Part shown: one piece after another, positions 57,963 to 64,000 of the stretch | Layout: each line of letters opens with the position of its first letter | How positions within the stretch are numbered: position 1 is the first letter of the stretch | Source: Petrimonas sulfuriphila | Lineage (GTDB): Bacteria > Bacteroidota > Bacteroidia > Bacteroidales > Dysgonomonadaceae | Length of the DNA: 64,000 nucleotides | Assembly (NCBI RefSeq): GCF_051201015.1 | Contig: NZ_JBPEHI010000007.1 | Direction: 5' to 3' (one strand) | Notes under the pieces: generated by a model | Databases searched by the model: none | Told to the model about the DNA's origin: nothing | Seen by the model: the letters and a program-made list of their open reading frames with translations, nothing else | Position numbers and translations under genes: made by a program

Positions 57963-58562
57963 TTAACGAAGGAGTTTGTTTATTTTCTCAATATAATCGA
58001 GCAACTCTTCCCTACCCATTTTTTTTTCGGAGGAAGTAACAAAGACGGGTGGAAGTTCTTCCCACCTTTCCAGCAATTTCTGTTTGTAAGCATCCACGTT
58101 TTGCTGCAGGCGAACGGGTCCCTGCTTATCGCCTTTGGTAAAAACAATGCCGAAGGGAACACCGTTTTCGCCCAGCCATTCCATAAACTCCAAATCTATT
58201 TTCTGAGGCTCGTGGCGGCTGTCCACCAATACAAAAAGTGAGGTCAGCGCTTCACGTTCCAGCACGTAATCTTCGATTATCTGTTGCAACCGATCCCGGT
58301 TTTCCTTTCCACGTCGGGCATAGCCGTATCCCGGTAAATCTACCAGATACCATTCTCCGTTAATCAGAAAATGGTTGATCAGCATCGTTTTTCCAGGTGT
58401 GGATGAGGTCATGGCCAATCCTTTCCGGTTGGTCAGCATATTGATAAGCGATGATTTTCCAACATTGGAACGTCCGATAAAAGCATATTCAGGCTTTCCG
58501 TCCTGCGGACACTTCAGGTAATCGGTGTTACTGATGATAAATTCGGCAGATTTGATAAGCAT
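57963..58562 (-). CDS. engB: Ribosome biogenesis GTPase EngB (YihA/YsxC)
   Basis: 199 residues, the usual length. G1 is GRSNVGKSSLINML (31-44), G2 region TPGKT, G3 DLPGYGYA and G4 TKGDK. EngB assists late 50S assembly. It ends 28 bp from the XylR-type regulator and starts 5 bp after the symporter stop, so it is probably read from the symporter promoter. Confidence 0.96.
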   Translation of the reverse strand: MLIKSAEFIISNTDYLKCPQDGKPEYAFIGRSNVGKSSLINMLTNRKGLAMTSSTPGKTMLINHFLINGEWYLVDLPGYGYARRGKENRDRLQQIIEDYVLEREALTSLFVLVDSRHEPQKIDLEFMEWLGENGVPFGIVFTKGDKQGPVRLQQNVDAYKQKLLERWEELPPVFVTSSEKKMGREELLDYIEKINKLLR

Positions 58563-58566
58563 AGGG

Positions 58567-60045
58567 TTACGGGTTGAGGGTTAAAGGTTTATAGTTGTTT
58601 AACGACAATATCCAAAGGCCGGTTCCGGTAAGTGCAGCATTGACAAGCAAGAGTTCATAACCCACCTGGTAGCCCAAAACCTGTTTCATCACGGTTTCAA
58701 AAACAAAACAGATAACCGGTGCAGCGACGGCAATGTACGGCACCCATTTGTCGACAGGCTTTACCCGGGTATACAATCCGCAGAAATACAATCCGAGCAG
58801 CGGGCCGTAGGTATAAGAGGCCAGTTTATAAATCGCAGTGATGATGCTGTCGGAACCGATGGCCTCTATCAGCAGGATAATAAGAACAAAAATAACGCTT
58901 ATAACCAGATGTACCCGGCGGCGTGTTGCTACGTTCTTACGCTCCGTATCGGGATTGTCGGTCTTTTTCATCTCCAGGATATCTACGCAAAACGAGGTAG
59001 TGAGTGCTGTCAGCGCTGAGTCGGCACTTGAAAAGGCAGCCGCCACAATCCCCGTTATGAAAATTCCCAATACCACTTGTCCCAGGTGCTGACTGGCAAT
59101 GACCGGAAGAATATTGTCGGACACTTCGGGAAGTACAATTCCGTTTTGCTGCGCATAAATAAGAAGCAAAACACCCAGCGACAAGAACAACAGGTTGATC
59201 GGGGCAAAAGCAAGGCCATAGGAGACCACATTTTTCTGGGCATCTTTCAGGTTCTTTATCGTCAGGTTCTTCTGCATCTGGTCCTGATCCAACCCCGTCA
59301 TCACAATGGTAATAAACATCCCGCTGAAAAATTGTTTGAAGAAATTTTGCGTACTTGCCCAATCGTCAAACACGAAAATACGCGCATGCGGACTCTCGCT
59401 TATTGCCCGGAATGTGTCGCCCCAACTAAAATCAAGGCGTGCCATTACCTGCCAGATGATCAGCACCAGGGCAGTCAGAAAAAGCAGGGTCTGAACCCAA
59501 TCCGTCCATATGATGGTTTTGATGCCGCTTTTATGGCTGTACAGCCATATAATGAGAATAATCCCGACAACCGTTACAACAAAGGGAACACCCCAGGCAT
59601 CAAAAACCAACGACTGAAGAATAAACGCGACCAGGTATAGCCGGGCGGCTGCACCCACAATTTTAGAAAGCAGGAAAAACCACGCCCCGGTTTTATAGGA
59701 TCGTTGTCCGTAACGCTGTTCAAGATAACCGTATATGGTTGTCAGGTTCAGCCTGTAATACAACGGTAAAAGTACGTAGGCAATGACCAGATATCCAAAA
59801 AAGAATCCCAGTACCATCTGCATATAGGTCATATCGAGGTTACGGACCATTCCCGGGACAGATACAAACGTTACACCCGAAATAGATGTTCCGATCATAG
59901 CGAACGCCACAATGTACCATTTGGATGATTTGTTGGCACGGAAAAAAGCATCGTTGTCCGACCCCTTCCGGCTAGTGAGGTGGGAAATGAACATCAGCAA
60001 CAGGAAATAGACGGCTATAACGATAAGAATAAAGCTGCTTTGCAT
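58567..60045 (-). CDS. Sodium:solute symporter (SSS family)
   Basis: 492 residues with about 13 membrane helices. Family features are SKWYIVAFAMIGTSISGVTFVSVPG (TM2 region with the Na+ site) and GIVAAAFSSADSALTALTTSF (TM9 region, Na+ site serines). The substrate may be a sugar such as sialic acid or galactose, or an organic acid; it cannot be decided. It lies upstream of engB on the same strand. Confidence 0.9.
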   Translation of the reverse strand: MQSSFILIVIAVYFLLLMFISHLTSRKGSDNDAFFRANKSSKWYIVAFAMIGTSISGVTFVSVPGMVRNLDMTYMQMVLGFFFGYLVIAYVLLPLYYRLNLTTIYGYLEQRYGQRSYKTGAWFFLLSKIVGAAARLYLVAFILQSLVFDAWGVPFVVTVVGIILIIWLYSHKSGIKTIIWTDWVQTLLFLTALVLIIWQVMARLDFSWGDTFRAISESPHARIFVFDDWASTQNFFKQFFSGMFITIVMTGLDQDQMQKNLTIKNLKDAQKNVVSYGLAFAPINLLFLSLGVLLLIYAQQNGIVLPEVSDNILPVIASQHLGQVVLGIFITGIVAAAFSSADSALTALTTSFCVDILEMKKTDNPDTERKNVATRRRVHLVISVIFVLIILLIEAIGSDSIITAIYKLASYTYGPLLGLYFCGLYTRVKPVDKWVPYIAVAAPVICFVFETVMKQVLGYQVGYELLLVNAALTGTGLWILSLNNYKPLTLNP

Positions 60046-60108
60046 ATTTTTTAGAATAAAGAATAAAAGAGCTCAAAACACATACCTGTACCCCAGAACA
60101 AGGACAAA

Positions 60109-60741
60109 CTATATATTTAAAAAGAATTCGACAAGCTGCGGAAACGAATCGAATGTGTAGGTATACTTGTCTGTTTTCCCAAATCCGTAAGTCACAAACA
60201 CAAACGGCACATCGGCCTCTGAAGAAGCTTTGCTGTCCGAATCGGTATCACCTATATACAAAGGAAATTGCAGGTTATTCCGTTCCTTGAGTAGTTTCAT
60301 ATTAAACGACTTGGGTTTCAGGTTTTCTCCATGCTCCATATAATCGGTAAAGAGGTGTGCAGTTCCGGTGTGCTTCATAAAGTTTACCAAGCCTCCTTTC
60401 TCACAGTTGCTGAGCAAAAATAACGGATATTTTTTCGATAATTTCTCCAATCCCTCATAAACACCTTCGTAAATATGCGGTTTCATAACGGGGACCAGCA
60501 AATGGTATTGCCGGACAACCTCGTCAAACAACTCATCCTGAGCCGCTCTTGACGCACTGGGGAGAACAGCGTCGAGCATGACACGCGCTTCTTTTCCCAT
60601 AAGACCCAGTAGGTCGTCACGGGTAACCCGTGAACGATAACCATTTATTTCCAATCCCTTATTCCAGACAATGACGTAAGAATCAACATTGTCCCAAAGG
60701 GTTCCGTCCATATCAAAAATTAAACTGTCGGGGTTTGTCAT
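60109..60741 (-). CDS. HAD family hydrolase (phosphoglycolate phosphatase-like)
   Basis: 210 residues. Motif I is IFDMDGTLWDN (nucleophile Asp11 region), motif II LLSNCEKGG, motif III Lys in KPKSFNMKLLKE, motif IV IGDTDSDSKAS. A helical cap lies between motifs I and II, as in the phosphoglycolate phosphatase branch. It hydrolyses a small phosphorylated metabolite. It lies 63 bp upstream of the symporter. Confidence 0.9.
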   Translation of the reverse strand: MTNPDSLIFDMDGTLWDNVDSYVIVWNKGLEINGYRSRVTRDDLLGLMGKEARVMLDAVLPSASRAAQDELFDEVVRQYHLLVPVMKPHIYEGVYEGLEKLSKKYPLFLLSNCEKGGLVNFMKHTGTAHLFTDYMEHGENLKPKSFNMKLLKERNNLQFPLYIGDTDSDSKASSEADVPFVFVTYGFGKTDKYTYTFDSFPQLVEFFLNI

Positions 60742-60773
60742 ACATTGAATAGTTGTTATCCGGCTTCATCTTA

Positions 60774-60915
60774 CCTGCCAGCCGGCAGGCCGATTCATTT
60801 CAGCAGCAATAGTCTTAACAAAACAACGGGTACCTGTTGAATAAAGGCATCCTGTAAGCCGGAAAACTTTTTTGTTTGTAAGCTGCAAAAGTACTCAACA
60901 ATGCCCGAAAGGGCA
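60774..60915. repeat. Two short palindromes in the HAD to lipid kinase gap
   Basis: CCTGCC/GGCAGG with a 4-nt loop (60774-60789) and TGCCC/GGGCA with a 3-nt loop (about 60902-60914). The 220-bp divergent gap has no gene. No T-run follows either hairpin. Confidence 0.35.
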
Positions 60916-60956
60916 AATAAATAATCATTAAAATACCGGAGAAACAGTTTTTATCT

Positions 60957-60964
60957 TATTTTTG
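60957..60964 (+). promoter_or_regulatory. Candidate -7 element of the lipid kinase gene
   Basis: TATTTTTG matches TAnnTTTG and ends 15 bp before the start codon, so the leader would be about 10 nt. Confidence 0.45.
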
Positions 60965-60979
60965 TACAAAATACAAGCT

Positions 60980-61930
60980 ATGGAGAAGACCCGCGTTTGC
61001 GTCATAATCAATCCGGTATCGGGAACAGAATCGAAGAAAAATATCCCTGAAGAAGTGGCCTCCGCATTCGATCAAACCCAATTCGATGTAATTATCCGGA
61101 TCACCGGCTATCCCGGGCATGCCACTGAAATTGCCAAACAGGCTGTGAAGAACAAATTTGCTTATGTGCTGACTGTCGGAGGCGACGGCACGGTAAATGA
61201 AGTGGCAAAAGCCCTGGTGAATACCGATACCATTCTGGGAATCATTCCTTTTGGATCGGGGAACGGACTGGCACGCGACCTGCATATCTCCATAGATTCA
61301 GAAAAAGCCATACAAACCATACTCGAAGGCAATGTCCGAACCATCGATTACGGCTCTGCCAACGGGCATATTTTCTTTTGCACCTGCGGCGTTGGATTTG
61401 ATGCGTTTATCAGCGACAAGTTTGCCGAAGAAAAAAAACGCGGCCCCCTGGGCTACGTCCGCAACATTGTGGAAGGCGTGGTCGAGTTCAGGTCGGAAGA
61501 GTACGAAATCACGCACGACGAAGGTACACTTAACGAACGGGCATTTCTTCTTACCTGTGCCAATGCCTCCCAATACGGGAACGAAGTATACATTGCACCC
61601 GGTGCCGATATGGAAGACGGGAAAATGAATGTATCTATACTGAAGCCGCTTAATCCCAATGAAATTCCACAAACCACGCTGCAACTTTTTACCCGGAATA
61701 TCGATAAAAACAGCAAGATGATCTCGTTAGTCACCAGCAACCTCATCATTAAAAGAAAAAAACCAGGCATATTGCACGTTGACGGGGAACCGGTGAATAC
61801 CGAAAAGGACATTGAAGTGAAAATGTACCACAAGGGATTAAAGGTACTTGCCCCAAAGCAAGTTGAAGAAAAACCGGTGAAAGAAAGAGAAAATATTTTC
61901 ACGGCTATCACCCGTTGGATGAATATATAA
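60980..61930 (+). CDS. Diacylglycerol kinase family lipid kinase (YegS/BmrU)
   Basis: I start at MEKTRVCVII (60980), 316 residues. Motifs of the family are IINPVSGTESKKN (10-22), the nucleotide loop VGGDGTVNEVAKAL near 68-81 and PFGSGNGLARDL near 97-108; the C-terminal beta domain ends with ILHVDGEPV. It phosphorylates a diacylglycerol, ceramide or sphingoid lipid; Bacteroidota make sphingolipids, so a sphingosine-kinase-like role is possible but not shown. A strong terminator follows. Confidence 0.92.
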   Translation: MEKTRVCVIINPVSGTESKKNIPEEVASAFDQTQFDVIIRITGYPGHATEIAKQAVKNKFAYVLTVGGDGTVNEVAKALVNTDTILGIIPFGSGNGLARDLHISIDSEKAIQTILEGNVRTIDYGSANGHIFFCTCGVGFDAFISDKFAEEKKRGPLGYVRNIVEGVVEFRSEEYEITHDEGTLNERAFLLTCANASQYGNEVYIAPGADMEDGKMNVSILKPLNPNEIPQTTLQLFTRNIDKNSKMISLVTSNLIIKRKKPGILHVDGEPVNTEKDIEVKMYHKGLKVLAPKQVEEKPVKERENIFTAITRWMNI

Positions 61931-61944
61931 TCGTGAATTCAGGC

Positions 61945-61983
61945 AAAGCGGGCACACTCATCCCGAGTGCACCCGCTTTTCAT
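61945..61983 (+). terminator. Intrinsic terminator of the lipid kinase gene
   Basis: GCGGG-CA-CACTC pairs with GAGTG-CA-CCCGC across a 5-nt loop, with AAA before and TTTT after. It lies 15 bp after the stop. Confidence 0.85.
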
Positions 61984-62021
61984 TCATAACAAGTTATTAA
62001 AACAAAAATAAATCTCAAGTG

Positions 62022-62417
62022 CTATTCCGCAATTTGTGCCACAAAACTTTCGGCATCGTGATACGCACCACTCATAACCTCCTCCACTACTCCACCTATT
62101 TGAGAAGCAAACAAAGCCGAGTTCATGCGTGAAACATAGGTTTTCCCATCGGCTTTTTCGTGTACAGAAATGCGACAGGGCATCATGTTTCCATAAATTC
62201 TCAACTCATCGGCCGAAAGCATACGGTAAGCATATTTCGGATTGCAGAGTTCTATGACTTTTACAGGAAGAACTTCATACCCGTTCTTATTCATCGTCTC
62301 TTTCAGATCGTGGGTGTGCGTAACACGCCATCCTGCTTCAGCGATGATATTCTTGAGTCTTTCAACCGTCTCGTCGAAAGCATACCTGCTTTTACTCTCG
62401 AAAAACATTTTGTCCAT
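62022..62417 (-). CDS. DUF302 domain protein
   Basis: 131 residues, nearly all one DUF302 domain: FFESKSRYAFDETVERLKNIIAEAGWRVTHTHDLKETM, then VKVIELCNPKYAYRMLSADELRIYGNMMPCRISVHEKADGKTYV. The fold is known but the function is not; family members occur with thiol and sulfur metabolism genes. There is no signal peptide. It is the last gene of the ArsR operon, 12 bp after the thioredoxin gene. Confidence 0.88.
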   Translation of the reverse strand: MDKMFFESKSRYAFDETVERLKNIIAEAGWRVTHTHDLKETMNKNGYEVLPVKVIELCNPKYAYRMLSADELRIYGNMMPCRISVHEKADGKTYVSRMNSALFASQIGGVVEEVMSGAYHDAESFVAQIAE

Positions 62418-62429
62418 GATCCCGGGCTT

Positions 62430-62930
62430 TTAATTTTTGAGTAAAACTTCGTCGATAGCCTGCTTAAAAGCATCTTTCGGTAATGCACCCTGTGCCATTT
62501 GCGGAGCTTCGTTCATCGGGACGAAAAGCAACGTCGGGATACTGCGGATTCCAAAATCGGCAGCCAGTTCCTGCTCTGCTTCGGTATCCACTTTATAAAT
62601 GTAAATCTGTCCTTCGTATTCTGCAGCCAGTTGTTCCAGTATAGGGGCTACCATTTTACACGGACCACACCAATCGGCATAAAAATCTATAATAGCGGGT
62701 TTATCACCCAGGTATTCCCATGTTTGGGAATTTTTTTCGTAGTTTGCAACTTTCGTTAGAAAATCAGCTTTTGTTAAATGAATTGTTTTAGTCATATTTG
62801 TTTTATTTAAATTAGTTTCCTGTTGAGTTACAGCTGCCTGTGGCGATGATGTTGATTTGCCGGTGTTATTGCTGCACGCGGCAAACATAAACGATGTCAC
62901 AAGTGCGGCGATAATAAGTTTAATTTTCAT
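62430..62930 (-). CDS. Thioredoxin-domain lipoprotein
   Basis: 166 residues. A signal peptide ends in lipobox FAAC (Cys19), then a Ser/Thr/Gln linker, then a thioredoxin fold with active site ADWCGPCKM (about 88-96) and cis-Pro loop RSIPTLLF. A WCGPC site is that of a classical reductant thioredoxin rather than an oxidase. It is anchored outside the cytoplasm and probably reduces periplasmic disulfides or persulfides. It lies between DUF6132 and DUF302 genes under ArsR control. Confidence 0.93.
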   Translation of the reverse strand: MKIKLIIAALVTSFMFAACSNNTGKSTSSPQAAVTQQETNLNKTNMTKTIHLTKADFLTKVANYEKNSQTWEYLGDKPAIIDFYADWCGPCKMVAPILEQLAAEYEGQIYIYKVDTEAEQELAADFGIRSIPTLLFVPMNEAPQMAQGALPKDAFKQAIDEVLLKN

Positions 62931-62958
62931 ATTGTTGTTTGTTTTGTATATAATTTCT

Positions 62959-63183
62959 TTATTTAATGTTCTTTATCTCTTTGCCTCTACCTTCTTCTTT
63001 CTTAAAAATATCAAAAATTAGCAGTCCCAAAATGGCACCGTAAATCGTCATTCTCCACGGATTTGAAGTGATGGGACAACTGCCCGTGCCGCAGCCAACG
63101 AAATAGTAATACAGGTAACCTCCGATGGCACCAACAATGACTCCTGCAACTTTCAATCCATGTTTTGTGAAAAATTCCTTCAT
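62959..63183 (-). CDS. DUF6132 family small membrane protein
   Basis: 74 residues with two hydrophobic segments: GLKVAGVIVGAIGGYLYYYFVGC and MTIYGAILGLLIFDIF. Between them lies CGTGSCPITSNPW, a CxxxxC pair facing out or lying at the membrane surface. The family is recognised by this pattern but its job is unknown. It begins 12 bp after the ArsR stop. Confidence 0.82.
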   Translation of the reverse strand: MKEFFTKHGLKVAGVIVGAIGGYLYYYFVGCGTGSCPITSNPWRMTIYGAILGLLIFDIFKKEEGRGKEIKNIK

Positions 63184-63195
63184 ATTTATTTTTTG

Positions 63196-63510
63196 TCAAT
63201 TACAATCTATGATACAACTCAACAGTTGGATAACCCGATTGTTTCTAATGGAATAAAAACAATTTTTTCCGCTCCTGCGACAATTTAAAATACCTTTTGC
63301 ACGCATGTCGGTCAGGTGATACGAAAGCAGCGATTGTTCACAATCAATAGCTTCCTGCAACTCAGATACCGATTTTTCCTTCTCGTTAGACAACAAGGTA
63401 ATCACACTTAACCTGATTTCATTTGCCAAGGCTTTCAGCATGTACGCTGCCTCTTCGAATTGCGCTTTATCCACCTTTTGTTCCTTTATTTCCAGCATGC
63501 TAAACTCCAT
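63196..63510 (-). CDS. ArsR family transcriptional regulator
   Basis: 104 residues (a start at MLEIKEQ, 63498, is possible). The winged helix shows MLKALANEIRLSVITLL and SVSELQEAIDCEQSLLSYHLTDMRAKGIL, with a wing NCRRSGKNCFYSI. Cysteines at the recognition helix, in the wing and in the C-terminal SCIIDC could bind a metal or sense persulfide. It heads the operon ArsR-DUF6132-thioredoxin-DUF302; a palindrome lies at its promoter. Confidence 0.93.
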   Translation of the reverse strand: MEFSMLEIKEQKVDKAQFEEAAYMLKALANEIRLSVITLLSNEKEKSVSELQEAIDCEQSLLSYHLTDMRAKGILNCRRSGKNCFYSIRNNRVIQLLSCIIDCN

Positions 63511-63530
63511 TGTTTTTTTATCAAATCAAC

Positions 63531-63567
63531 ATATGAACATATATTCATATATTTTTGTTCAAAAGTA
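63531..63567 (-). promoter_or_regulatory. ArsR promoter and operator palindrome
   Basis: ATATGAA (63531-63537) and TTCATAT (63544-63550) form a perfect inverted repeat with a 6-nt spacer. The minus-strand -7 element TACTTTTG is the complement of 63560-63567, so the palindrome lies just after the start of transcription, where an ArsR dimer would block the polymerase. Confidence 0.65.
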
Positions 63568-63648
63568 GTCCTTTTTTTTTATTCACCAACTAAATAGCAA
63601 AAAAATATTTACTTGATTTTTACAGGTTGCTCCCGACTGTATTGTACG

Positions 63649-64000
63649 TTACTTCACTTTAAAGAAATAGGAAAGTTTCGCCTCGATGATGCGATGGGCA
63701 GAACGGTTAAAAAAGAAATTTTCTTTCGTTTTCCTGTTTTCGAAAATATCACCCAACCCGAAATAATATCTGCCTTCGAGTTCTACATTACCCGCTCCCG
63801 TTTTCAGTTCCATTCCAACACCACCGATAAGGCCATAATCAAAACTCCTGGGCTTCAAAATGTATTGCATGCCTACTTGTGCTTCAGGATTTTCCTCTCT
63901 TTTAGCGGCAATATCGGCAGACAGGGCCTCGTTCATATGGTCAGAGCTTCCCAACAGAAAGCCAAGTTGTGGTCCCGCGTTGATAATAAACCGGACATTA
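63649..64000 (-). CDS. Outer-membrane beta-barrel (porin-family) protein, C-terminal part
   Basis: The frame is open through the window edge; 116 residues are visible and the N-terminus is missing. Alternating hydrophobic strands (VRFIINAGPQLGFLL, MQYILKPRSFDYGLIGGVGMEL, NVELEGRYYFGLGDIF) and the last strand IIEAKLSYFFKVK ending near the C-terminus fit the small beta-barrel OMP families of Bacteroidota (PorT / OMP_b-brl type). No ligand can be inferred. Confidence 0.85.
   Translation of the reverse strand, partial: NVRFIINAGPQLGFLLGSSDHMNEALSADIAAKREENPEAQVGMQYILKPRSFDYGLIGGVGMELKTGAGNVELEGRYYFGLGDIFENRKTKENFFFNRSAHRIIEAKLSYFFKVK

Noticed and set aside
1..64000. tRNA, rRNA, CRISPR arrays, insertion sequences or integrases
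   Set aside because: I looked through the gaps for T-arm words, regular spaced repeats and transposase motifs and found none that hold up; a tRNAscan or CRISPR search would be decisive.

Overview
The window reads as chromosomal DNA of a Bacteroidota bacterium, most likely order Bacteroidales (inference). Direct signs are many matches to the Bacteroides-type promoter (TTTG about 19 nt upstream of TAnnTTTG), weak Shine-Dalgarno sites, GH92, GH109 and GH3-beta-lactamase enzymes, SusC-like plug motifs (EVVVVAFGTQ), a XylR-type PBP/AraC regulator, a Nudix-type regulator and a carboxynorspermidine decarboxylase. A Dysgonomonadaceae-like relative is my best guess; I cannot search for the nearest genome. 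I saw no rRNA, tRNA, CRISPR array or intact mobile element.

Layout. 1-6.7 kb (minus strand): a glycan/redox locus with a GH92 mannosidase-like lipoprotein, a cytoplasmic Gfo/Idh/MocA enzyme, an unusual tetraheme NapC-SUMF fusion and a Tat-exported Gfo/Idh/MocA lipoprotein cut by the window edge. 6.9-8.6 kb: an acyl-CoA synthetase. 8.6-13.2 kb: a galactose operon (galM, sugar permease, galK) followed by a Nudix-fold regulator with a destroyed catalytic box. 13.3-18.2 kb: CNNM/CBS protein, sugar nucleotidyltransferase, ArfB, and a TetR-fabG-rluA operon under a palindromic operator. 18.3-21.8 kb: TrpB2 with an attenuator-like leader, a rod-shaped 6S-like ncRNA, a split chromate transporter and a GNAT enzyme. 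21.8-27.5 kb: topA, a YigZ-family protein and B12-dependent ribonucleotide reductase with an elaborate promoter region. 27.8-36.7 kb: serpin, speA, a lipoprotein, nadD, a small membrane protein, nspC and clpB.

36.8-41.3 kb holds a vWA lipoprotein-like surface/periplasmic protein divergent from an ECF-like sigma factor and a membrane protein; both the vWA and the membrane protein carry the same SusC-derived motif. 41.4-45 kb is a nitric oxide defence operon (Fe-S Rrf2 sensor, quinol NO reductase, RIC/ScdA repair protein). 45-52.8 kb has thiN, recO, rplS, a 5'-nucleotidase split into two genes in reversed domain order, a GH3-beta-lactamase fusion and aroB. aroB is coupled to the first ~44 codons of a penicillin-acylase-like lipoprotein that is truncated at the border of a four-gene amino-sugar cassette (FucP-type permease, GH109, NagB-like deaminase, XylR/AraC regulator; 52.9-57.9 kb). 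57.9-62 kb: engB, sodium:solute symporter, HAD phosphatase and a lipid kinase. 62-63.6 kb: an ArsR-controlled operon with a DUF6132 protein, a lipoprotein thioredoxin and a DUF302 protein. The window ends inside an outer-membrane beta-barrel gene.

In function the window combines sugar import and catabolism (galactose, amino sugars, mannose-type glycans), redox and stress defence (NO, thiol/metal operon, ClpB), polyamine synthesis (SpeA, NspC) and housekeeping. Positions of short sites were counted by hand and may be off by one or two bases.
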